Of a DNA stretch of 64,000 nt, positions 52,246 through 59,960 are shown piece after piece. Origin of the DNA: Luteolibacter rhizosphaerae (GTDB taxonomy: Bacteria > Verrucomicrobiota > Verrucomicrobiia > Verrucomicrobiales > Akkermansiaceae). Within the stretch, counting starts at the first letter, position 1. Each line of letters starts with the position of its first letter. Below the pieces are notes generated by a model. The model did no database searches. It saw only the letters and a program-made list of their open reading frames with translations, and was not told the DNA's origin. The stretch is taken from positions 186,001 to 250,000 of the forward strand of contig NZ_JAPDDR010000006.1 of the NCBI RefSeq assembly GCF_025950095.1. The letters run 5' to 3'. A program made the translations under genes and the position numbers.

Positions 52246-53688
52246 ATGAATGATCCTTTCCTCTCCGAAGGCGCCAGGCGCCGCGCGTTCCTGAAAGCGA
52301 TGTCCGCTTCCAGCCTGGCGGCCCTGATGTCGGGCGGTGCGCGCGCCTTGGCGTCGGAAGAGAAGATCGTTCACCCCGCAGCCAAGGCCGACTGCTGCAT
52401 CCTGCTATGGATGGCGGGAGGAATGGCGGCACCGGAGACCTTCGATCCCAAGGCCTACCTCCCTTTCCGGAAGGGCGCGCCGGTGGATAAGATCCTCAGT
52501 ACCTTCCCCGCGATCGATACCACGCTGGATGGAGTGAAGATCAGCGAAGGACTGGAGGAGATCGCCAAGCTGATGGACCGGGCCACCCTGATCCGTTCGC
52601 ATGTCCAACCGGATCTGGGAAGTATCCTGCACTCGCGGCACCAATACCATTGGCATACCGGCTATGTCCCGCCCCAGACCGTGGCCGCGCCGCATATCGG
52701 GGCATGGATGGCGCGCACCTTGGGTCCGCGAAATCCGGTGATGCCGGCTTTCATCAATATCGGCCAGCGCCTGGAGGGCATCGGCGAGAGCGAGGAGCTC
52801 AAGGCATTCACCACTGCCGGTTTCTTCGGAGCGGAGTTCGGGCCCTTCAATTTGCCTTATCCCGATGAAGCGGCGCGCTCCGTGCGGCCGCCGGAGGGGA
52901 TGGATCCGGGGCGATTCGGCAATCGCTACAAGCTCTACCGCAAGCTGGTGGATGCCCATCCGGACCGCGACTTCATGAGCGACTACCAGCAGGAGTCCAT
53001 GCTCCGATCGCTGGAGAATGCGCATCGCCTGCTAGGCTCGAAGGAGAAGGAAGCCTTCGACCTGACCCGCGAGCCGAAGGAAGTGCTGGAAGCATATGGC
53101 CAAGGCCGGTTCGGCCGCGGCTGCCTGCTTGCCCGCCGTCTCGCCGAGTCCGGTGCGCGCTTCATCGAGGTGACCACGGAGTACATTCCGTTCATTCACT
53201 GGGACACGCATGAGAACGGTCATGAGACGGTCGCCAAGCTCAAGCAGGAGATCGACCGTCCGATCGCGCGACTGATCCGCGATCTCGAAGAACGGCGGAT
53301 GCTCGACCGCACCCTTGTCATTATCGCGAGCGAGTTCAGCCGCGACATGATGATCGAGGGCGTACCGGGATCCGAAGCGAAGGACCAGGCGCGCGTGAAG
53401 TCCGAGACGCTGGAGAACATGACCCACTACGGCCTGCACCGCCATTTCACCGGCGGCTCTTCGGTAGTCATGTTCGGCGGCGGAACGAAGAAGGGTTACG
53501 TGCACGGTGCCACCGCCGACGAGCGCCCGCTGATCGCGGTGAAGGATCCCGTCAGCATCACCGATCTTCACGCTACGATCTTTACCGCCATGGGCATCAG
53601 CCCGAAGACAGTTTACGATGTCGAGAAGCGTCCCTTCTATGCCACGGAAGATGGCAAGGGGCGCTCCGTCGATTCCATGTTTGCCTAG
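52246..53688 (+). CDS. DUF1501 family protein (Tat-exported)
   Basis: 480 residues from ATG 52246, 7 bp after the DUF1553 gene. Tat-like signal: RRRAFLKAMSASSLAALMSGG. Mature part matches DUF1501, an alkaline-phosphatase-superfamily-related fold, with CCILLWMAGGMAAPETFDPK and THENGHETVAKLKQ. DUF1549/DUF1553 and DUF1501 genes form a standard pair in this phylum, often with DUF1080 or heme fusions as here, suggesting a sulfated-sugar or polysaccharide function, which remains inferred. Confidence 0.9.
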   Translation: MNDPFLSEGARRRAFLKAMSASSLAALMSGGARALASEEKIVHPAAKADCCILLWMAGGMAAPETFDPKAYLPFRKGAPVDKILSTFPAIDTTLDGVKISEGLEEIAKLMDRATLIRSHVQPDLGSILHSRHQYHWHTGYVPPQTVAAPHIGAWMARTLGPRNPVMPAFINIGQRLEGIGESEELKAFTTAGFFGAEFGPFNLPYPDEAARSVRPPEGMDPGRFGNRYKLYRKLVDAHPDRDFMSDYQQESMLRSLENAHRLLGSKEKEAFDLTREPKEVLEAYGQGRFGRGCLLARRLAESGARFIEVTTEYIPFIHWDTHENGHETVAKLKQEIDRPIARLIRDLEERRMLDRTLVIIASEFSRDMMIEGVPGSEAKDQARVKSETLENMTHYGLHRHFTGGSSVVMFGGGTKKGYVHGATADERPLIAVKDPVSITDLHATIFTAMGISPKTVYDVEKRPFYATEDGKGRSVDSMFA

Positions 53689-53700
53689 GGTTCGGTTCCT

Positions 53701-53715
53701 TTCGGCAGGGCCGAA
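53701..53715 (+). terminator. Weak hairpin after the DUF1501 gene
   Basis: TTCGGC-AGG-GCCGAA stem-loop 12 bp after the stop at 53688, followed by AATT but no U-run. It could end the operon, but a short stem and missing tract make it doubtful. Confidence 0.35.
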
Positions 53716-53860
53716 AATTGGCACGATCTTGGAACCTTATTTCGCGGTGTCGCCGTGACGAATGTGTCACAGATGATGCTGATCGATTCCTAGGAATCCT
53801 CCCCCGGTGCGGATGAACCCAGAACATCCGTTATCCTGAGCCCAAGATACCCCAAACCCA

Positions 53861-56239
53861 ATGAAATCCCGTCTCCAGGCCATCCTATTGGCAAGTCTGG
53901 CAACGCCCGTGGCGTCTGCACAAACCACCCTGTTCAGTGATAATTTCACTGTCGCGAACACGACTAACTTCGATGCTGCGGCATTGACCGGCCGTCGCAC
54001 AGGCCTGCTCTCGGAGGAGGTCTTTGTCCGTTCGGCCTTAGTGCAGCAGCACATCCAAGACAACCAGCTCCGCTTCGCCGGTGGCGGCCGCGTGCGCTTC
54101 CAAAATTCCAGTGGCTGGTACAACTGGGCAACCGGAGCTTCCTTGGCCCCGATCACCACTGCGGGTGGAGTCCGGGTCAGCTTCGACTGGATCCCGGTCA
54201 ACAACACCAGCACGAACTGGATCTCATTCGATGTCGGCTTTTCTTCTGGATCGGGAGAGCCCAACCCGCGGGTTAACCATCCCGAAACGGATTACGGTAT
54301 CCTGTTCCGCCATAACGGCGCCACCGAGCGCTTCGACAACGGCACGAACAAGGGGCCGGGTGGGAGCTTCACCAATGTGCTGACCAACCGCCACGTGGTG
54401 ATCGATTATGTGTTTCCGGATTTCAATGATTCCTCCACTGTGAAGGTGCGGGCCTCGGTGAACGGCACCGTGGTCACGACCAGCACGATCGAAGGAGTGT
54501 TGCGCCCGTACGAGCTCTTCACCTGGGCGAACAATGCCGGCGGCCTGTTCATGGAACTGGGCACGAACGAGGCCGGGCAACTAATCGACAATTACACGGT
54601 GTCGACGGTGCCGGTGGAGTATTCGGTACAGCTTGCGAGCGGATCGTTCATCTCGGGCCTCGATCCGGGAGAATTGGTGTCCAACTTGATCGGCACGACC
54701 TTTGCGAAAGGTGACGAGCCTTCGACTTTCACTTTCGTGGCGGGAGAAGGAGACGCCGACAACGGCAAGTTCGTGATCGATGGCCAGAGTATCGAGCGGG
54801 GCGCATACGACTTCACCGGCGATTCGAATGGCGCCACCTACAACATCCGGGTGCAAGGAACGGGCACCGTCACGGGTGGAACCGCGCAGGTGGCACTGGT
54901 GCTGACCTTGATCAATGACGACGACGCCGACGGGCTCGTGGATGACTGGGAGCTGGAGTTTGCCGGCAATCTCACCGATCTGAACGGACTGGCTACGGGC
55001 CCTGGCCCCGGAGCGGGTAGCGGCGACTTCGACAACGACGGCATTTCGGACCTTGAGGAGTTCGAGTATAGCAACGGCGCGTTTCCGGATATCAATCCGG
55101 TCCTTGCCGATACCGATGGCGATACCTTGAAGGACAATGAAGAGATCGCCGGGGCCGGACTGCGTCCTCCCACGAATCCGACCTTGGCCGATACGGACAA
55201 GGACGGCCTCAGCGATCTCGTTGAAACCAGCCTCACGGCCTACACCAGCCCGACGGATACGGGTTCCAATCCGATCGACCCCGATACCGATCTGGATGGC
55301 GCGCGCGATGGATTCGAAGTGGACCAAGGTACTGATCCTTGCATGGCCAGCTCGCGTCCGGCCCTGCCTGCCGGATTTGCGGTGGTGCGGGTGACGGATG
55401 ATCTGAGCACGGGGATCGATGTCTCGAAGTACTACACGCACAAGATTAGCGGTGGTGGAGCGGCCACGATCAACGATGTGGAATTGCAAGGGATGACGAT
55501 GGGCAATTTCCCGCCCAACTTCAGCTGGAGCATTTCGAGCGGGGGCGCGGGCGCGATTGCTCCGGTGAACAACGGTGACTGGAACCCGGTGGCGGGTGAA
55601 GTGACCGGCGGAGGCCTGCTGACCATGCTCGGTGGCTTCACTTACGCGAACAACGGAGACCCGGGTGTGGTGCAAACCTACACGCTGAGCGGCTTGATCC
55701 CGGGCGAGAGCTATCAACTGCGGCTCTTCATCCGGAAGTGGGATACCGAAGCTACCGGTCGCCCGAACGACCTGACGTTTATCAACGGCTCGACCGAAGT
55801 GACGCCCTTCCAAGGTCTGCTTGAGGACCGTCCCGGAACCGTCTTGAGCACCGGCAACGATGATCACGCCTATTGCCTCGTCTACAACTACGTAGCGGAG
55901 ACGAACCAACTGGTAATCGAGGCCAGCCCTCACGCCAGTTCGATCGTTGCGAGCGGCTCCTTCCACCTCTACGGGCTGACGAATGAAGGCTTGTCCGGAG
56001 CTCCGGCGGTCCTCGCCGTGACATCGGTGGTACGCCAAGGTTCGGGTGCGGTGGAGATCAACTTCCTCGGGGCTGCCAACACCGAATATCAGGTGACCAA
56101 GTCGGCCAACTTGTCGGATACGTTCGTTCCGCTTGTCCCGCCGCTCACGGTGACCACGGATGGCTCGGGCTTGGGCCAAGTCACGGTGCCGGCAGCTGAA
56201 GCGAGCGAGGCACGGGAGTTCTATCGGGTCGAAGACTGA
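53861..56239 (+). CDS. Secreted protein with calcium-binding (TSP3-type) repeats and an unknown domain
   Basis: 792 residues, signal peptide about 1-20 (LLASLATPVASAQ). N-terminal LamG-like beta domain (DNFTVANTTNFD onwards), then calcium-binding repeats at about 352-497 (DADGLVDDWELE, DFDNDGISDLEEFE, DTDGDTLKDNEE, DTDKDGLSDLVE). Residues about 507-710 hold an unrecognised domain (VVRVTDDLSTGIDVSKYYTH to HLYGLTNEG) seen twice more in the next gene. The end (ANTEYQVTKSANLSDTF... EFYRVED) resembles the ends of other secreted proteins here. It starts after an A/C-rich leader. Likely cell surface or extracellular; ligand unknown. Confidence 0.8.
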   Translation: MKSRLQAILLASLATPVASAQTTLFSDNFTVANTTNFDAAALTGRRTGLLSEEVFVRSALVQQHIQDNQLRFAGGGRVRFQNSSGWYNWATGASLAPITTAGGVRVSFDWIPVNNTSTNWISFDVGFSSGSGEPNPRVNHPETDYGILFRHNGATERFDNGTNKGPGGSFTNVLTNRHVVIDYVFPDFNDSSTVKVRASVNGTVVTTSTIEGVLRPYELFTWANNAGGLFMELGTNEAGQLIDNYTVSTVPVEYSVQLASGSFISGLDPGELVSNLIGTTFAKGDEPSTFTFVAGEGDADNGKFVIDGQSIERGAYDFTGDSNGATYNIRVQGTGTVTGGTAQVALVLTLINDDDADGLVDDWELEFAGNLTDLNGLATGPGPGAGSGDFDNDGISDLEEFEYSNGAFPDINPVLADTDGDTLKDNEEIAGAGLRPPTNPTLADTDKDGLSDLVETSLTAYTSPTDTGSNPIDPDTDLDGARDGFEVDQGTDPCMASSRPALPAGFAVVRVTDDLSTGIDVSKYYTHKISGGGAATINDVELQGMTMGNFPPNFSWSISSGGAGAIAPVNNGDWNPVAGEVTGGGLLTMLGGFTYANNGDPGVVQTYTLSGLIPGESYQLRLFIRKWDTEATGRPNDLTFINGSTEVTPFQGLLEDRPGTVLSTGNDDHAYCLVYNYVAETNQLVIEASPHASSIVASGSFHLYGLTNEGLSGAPAVLAVTSVVRQGSGAVEINFLGAANTEYQVTKSANLSDTFVPLVPPLTVTTDGSGLGQVTVPAAEASEAREFYRVED

Positions 56240-56270
56240 TTCTTCGGTTGAGCCGCATCGGCATTCACGG

Positions 56271-56300
56271 GGCTCCGCGACCAAGGTCGCGGAGCCTTTT
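56271..56300 (+). terminator. Strong terminator after the TSP3-repeat gene
   Basis: GGCTCCGCGACC / GGTCGCGGAGCC, a perfect 12-bp inverted repeat with only AA between the arms, then TTTT. It overlaps an 18-bp palindrome (56294-56311) that includes the T-run. No gene lies between 56240 and 56513; the rest of the gap holds a TTGGAATCCAA palindrome (56339-56349) that could be an operator for the next gene. Confidence 0.85.
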
Positions 56301-56513
56301 GCGCAAAAGGCGGAGACATCTCTGATTTTGGCATCCAGTTGGAATCCAATTCCGTCGCCACGGGCTCGCGGTGGAATAGAAAAGCAAGCTGATACCGGTC
56401 GTGGCCCGGTCGTTCTGCAGGACGCTTAACCCTATCCCGCGTTGTGCCGAATGGAATCCCGCCAGTCGCGGTCTCCCCCGAGGGATCGCGGCTTCATCAC
56501 AAACCCAAGCAAC

Positions 56514-59500
56514 ATGAAATCATCCCCGATATTCGCGGGTGCCGTGCCGGGATCCATCCTGGCTGCATTGCTCCTGCCCTCCCTGTCCGTCTCCGGGCAA
56601 ACGCTGACGAACGGCAGCTTCGAAGCGAACTCCTTCACCGCTGCCCCGGGCTATGTGTCGGGGAACACGGCGATTACCGGATGGACGGGCAGCCCGACCA
56701 ACCGCGTGGGTTTGAATCCCGCTCCCACGGCGTCGCCCTTCGCGGATAACGGGCAGATTCCCAATGGAACCAAGGTGGCGTTCATTCAGGCAGGGGCCTC
56801 GGGGACGGCTTTCCTCGAAACCACCGTGACGGGGCTGACGCCCGGTACCAAGTATCATGTCTCCGCACGGGCGAATGCGCGCAGCAACACCACCTCTACC
56901 ACCCTGACCGCGGGTAACTATCCGAATCTCGTCTTCTCGACCAACACCTCCGAACCGTCGGTAGGCGCGGAGATCCAACGCGTCCAACCCACTTCGCAGA
57001 CACCGCTTCAGCCGTATCGCTACGTTGGCTATGATTTCGTCGCTACCGGGACGAGTCAGGTCCTTACCTTCACGAACAACAAGTCGGCCGGCGATCATAC
57101 GGTTGTCATCGATGATGTGACCGTGGCGGCTTCTACCAATGCGTGGTCCACGATCTCGAACTGGGATGATGATGCCACTTCCGGGATCGACTCGTCCTAT
57201 GCCTACACTCACGCGTATAACTTCAACGGTGCGAGCGTCACCATCAACGGCGTGCCCTTCCTGGGAACCAATGCCGCGGTGCCGGGGCGTTTTACCATGA
57301 CCGGCTTGACCGGGGCGCTGACCATGCCTGCCGCCGACCTCAAGGTGACGGGAAACAGCGGGATCATGGCGGGGAGCTTCCGTTTCGACGGAGATCCTTC
57401 GATCACGCTTCAGAACCTGAAGCCGAACACCCAGTATGTCTTCAGCATCTATGGTGTCGGTTGGGATACGCCGGGCAGCGGCACGACCTACCGCACCACC
57501 ACCTTCGGCAGCAGCCTCGGTGGTGAGAGATACACGGTGAACCTGAATCAGCGCGCCGCGGTAGCTCCCGCAGGCCGGGGCAAGGGGATGATCGTGAATT
57601 ACAAGTATACGACGGATGCCCTGGGCACGCCGGTCACGATCTCCTACCCGCGTCTCTCGACGGTTGCCGGTAGCTTCCACACCAGCGGCTTCAGCAATCG
57701 CGAAGCCATCGCCAGTGCTCCGACGCAATGGACGGTGAGCCCTTGGACCGATGACGAAACCTCGGGCCTCAGCCCGAACCATTTCTACACCCATGCCTTC
57801 AGCTTCGGTGCCGCCGGTAACTTCAATGTCAACGGCATCAACTTCATCGGCATCGCGGGAATCAATCCGGTGGGATTCGATTACAGCTCCTCCGGCCTGA
57901 GCTCGCTTTATACCAATGACGTGAACGCGGTCACCGGCTTCGGTTCTCCCTTGGCCAAGGATTTCATCTATAATGGCTTCCCGGCTGTCCACAATCTAAC
58001 GGGGCTTACCCCCGGGAAGAGCTACGTGTTCACCATTTACTCGGTGGGTTGGAATGACGGCCTGCGCGAAGGGGTCTTCAGTGCGCCGAATGGCGGTGCG
58101 CTGACGGTCCTGAACCAGGATCAGTTCGGAGATAACCAAGGACTGCGCTTCGAGACGCAGTATGTGGCGGACGCGAACGGGAACGCGTCGATCTCGGTTT
58201 ACGGTCAAACTGTTCTTTCAGGCGCGACGAAGTCGATCCACCAGTACGGGATCAGTAATCGTGAAGCCGATGCCTTCGTCGACAAGGAGCCGGAGATCAC
58301 CTTCCAGCCGGAGGGTGGTATCGTCGGTATCGGAGACGACTTTGTGGTCCGGGTGGGTGCGATCGGAAGCGCCACCCTCAGCTATCAATGGAAGAAGGGC
58401 GCGGCGAACATCCCGGGGGCGACCAGTCCCGTGCTGGAGTTGTTCGATGTCACCTCCGCGGATTCCGGTCTCTACTCGGTCGTGGTGACCAATAGCGACG
58501 GCAGCGTCACGAGCGACACCGCCGAGCTCACGGTGCAGGGCGTGGTGCCCGGGTATGTCAACACCGGTATGGGCGTCGATGGCCTGCCGCTCCTGGCCGG
58601 ACAGATTGATCCGACTTTCAAGATCATCGTGAATCCGGATGCTCCCGGCGTTCAGGATGCGATCGTCCAGTCCGGCAATCCCGGCGCGTGGATTGCCAAT
58701 TCGGCAACCGCGAAGTGGATCGGGCCGCGCGAGAACACGACGGGGGCTGCCGGTGCTCCGACCGCCGATGGTGGGGAAGCTCCGGGGATCTATGTCTATC
58801 GCACCACCCTGGATCTCACCACCTTCGATCCGGATACCGTGGAGATCACGGGCAAATGGTCCTCGGATAACAACGGTGTCGAGATCCGTGTGAACGGCAC
58901 CTCGGTGGGCTTCCCGAATACCACGGGCAACACCTTCGCGACCCTTGTTCCCTTCTCGATCAACAACAGCGCCTTCCCCGGCTTGCTCACCACCGGTAAC
59001 AACACGATCGACTTCGTGGTGGAGAATCTCTCGGTGGGTTACACCGGCCTGTTCGTCGAGGACTTCGCCGCGATTGGCTATGTCGCGCCGGGCACTGCTC
59101 CCTACATCGCGATCCAGCCGGCATCGGTGACCGGCGTTCACGGTGCTTCCGCAGTCCTCGCGGTGGGTGCCAGTGGCTCCGCACCCTTCACTTATCAATG
59201 GTATAAGGGCACCACGCTTATCGCGGGAGAAACCACCGCTGTGCTCTCGCTCCCGGTCGATGACTTCTCAGCCGCCGGTAACTACAAGGTTCGCGTTACT
59301 AACAGTGCGGGCTTTGCGGAGAGCAACTTCGCTACCGTGACCGTAAACAACGCGGTGCCCGTGGTGGTAAGCGATGCCCTCGCCGCGGATCCTGACACGC
59401 CGCTGGAGATCGTTCCCGGGTTCGACCTGCTTCCGAACGATACCGATGCCGATGGCGATATCCTCGCCCTGCAAGGCTTCTCCGCGACCACGACTGCGGG

Positions 59501-59879
59501 GGGCTCGGTGGTTCTGAACGATGACCTGCTGACCTACACGCCTCCCGCGGGCTTCGTCGGGATCGACACTTTCACCTACACGGTGAACGACGGGGTGTGG
59601 GGCGGTGTCTCTGCGCCGGGCACCGTCTCGATCACGGTGGGGAATCCCTCGGTGGATCCTCCGGTGGCCCTCGCCTTGAACCTTGTTGGTGGCGATATCG
59701 TCGCCTCCTTCACCGGAACTCCGGGTGGCGAATATACCCTGCAGCGGTCCACCACCCTTGGCGGATGGATCGATGTCGACACGGTGAACGCTTCCCCTGC
59801 CGGGCTTGTGGAGATCACCGATCCCGATCCTCCGGCAGGCAGGGCCTTCTACCGCATCTCCTATCTATCGACTCCGTGA
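56514..59879 (+). CDS. Secreted protein with two Ig-like domains and a duplicated unknown domain
   Basis: 1121 residues from ATG 56514, signal peptide about 1-29. N-terminal beta domain (LTNGSFEANSFTAAPGY, about 30-205); then two copies of an unrecognised ~190-residue domain (about 209-400 and 405-583), each starting W.DD.TSG and ending SNREA. Two Ig-like domains follow (SYQWKKGAANIPGAT, about 588-680; TYQWYKGTTLIAGE, about 865-940) around a beta segment, then a cadherin-like domain (LPNDTDADGDILALQGFS) and an end FYRISYLSTP. Likely surface adhesin or carbohydrate-binding protein. The track frame opens upstream, but the signal peptide fixes this start. Confidence 0.82.
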   Translation: MKSSPIFAGAVPGSILAALLLPSLSVSGQTLTNGSFEANSFTAAPGYVSGNTAITGWTGSPTNRVGLNPAPTASPFADNGQIPNGTKVAFIQAGASGTAFLETTVTGLTPGTKYHVSARANARSNTTSTTLTAGNYPNLVFSTNTSEPSVGAEIQRVQPTSQTPLQPYRYVGYDFVATGTSQVLTFTNNKSAGDHTVVIDDVTVAASTNAWSTISNWDDDATSGIDSSYAYTHAYNFNGASVTINGVPFLGTNAAVPGRFTMTGLTGALTMPAADLKVTGNSGIMAGSFRFDGDPSITLQNLKPNTQYVFSIYGVGWDTPGSGTTYRTTTFGSSLGGERYTVNLNQRAAVAPAGRGKGMIVNYKYTTDALGTPVTISYPRLSTVAGSFHTSGFSNREAIASAPTQWTVSPWTDDETSGLSPNHFYTHAFSFGAAGNFNVNGINFIGIAGINPVGFDYSSSGLSSLYTNDVNAVTGFGSPLAKDFIYNGFPAVHNLTGLTPGKSYVFTIYSVGWNDGLREGVFSAPNGGALTVLNQDQFGDNQGLRFETQYVADANGNASISVYGQTVLSGATKSIHQYGISNREADAFVDKEPEITFQPEGGIVGIGDDFVVRVGAIGSATLSYQWKKGAANIPGATSPVLELFDVTSADSGLYSVVVTNSDGSVTSDTAELTVQGVVPGYVNTGMGVDGLPLLAGQIDPTFKIIVNPDAPGVQDAIVQSGNPGAWIANSATAKWIGPRENTTGAAGAPTADGGEAPGIYVYRTTLDLTTFDPDTVEITGKWSSDNNGVEIRVNGTSVGFPNTTGNTFATLVPFSINNSAFPGLLTTGNNTIDFVVENLSVGYTGLFVEDFAAIGYVAPGTAPYIAIQPASVTGVHGASAVLAVGASGSAPFTYQWYKGTTLIAGETTAVLSLPVDDFSAAGNYKVRVTNSAGFAESNFATVTVNNAVPVVVSDALAADPDTPLEIVPGFDLLPNDTDADGDILALQGFSATTTAGGSVVLNDDLLTYTPPAGFVGIDTFTYTVNDGVWGGVSAPGTVSITVGNPSVDPPVALALNLVGGDIVASFTGTPGGEYTLQRSTTLGGWIDVDTVNASPAGLVEITDPDPPAGRAFYRISYLSTP

Positions 59880-59908
59880 GGAGCAGCTTCACGTTCTGAA
59901 TTGTTCCC

Positions 59909-59950
59909 GGCTCCGCGAGCGCCTGTGATGGCTCTTGCGGAGCCGATTTT
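59909..59950 (+). terminator. Terminator after the Ig-domain gene
   Basis: GGCTCCGCGAGCGCC (59909-59923) pairs with GGCTCTTGCGGAGCC (59930-59944) with 13 of 15 matches, followed by GATTTT. The sequence is close to that at 56271, so the same terminator family is reused. The next gene starts 17 bp further on, at 59961. Confidence 0.75.
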
Positions 59951-59960
59951 GAATCCGCCC

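Noticed and set aside
53720-53735. Sigma-54-like TGGCACG...TTGG site before the gene at 53861
   Set aside because: Spacing between the GG and the second element is one base short and the GC is replaced by GG.
39863-53770. Shared 12-mer TGACGAATGTGT upstream of PPK2 and the gene at 53861
   Set aside because: In 64 kb many 12-mer pairs match by chance; only the inverted arms GTGAC/GTCAC at 53755 are suggestive, and that is not enough.
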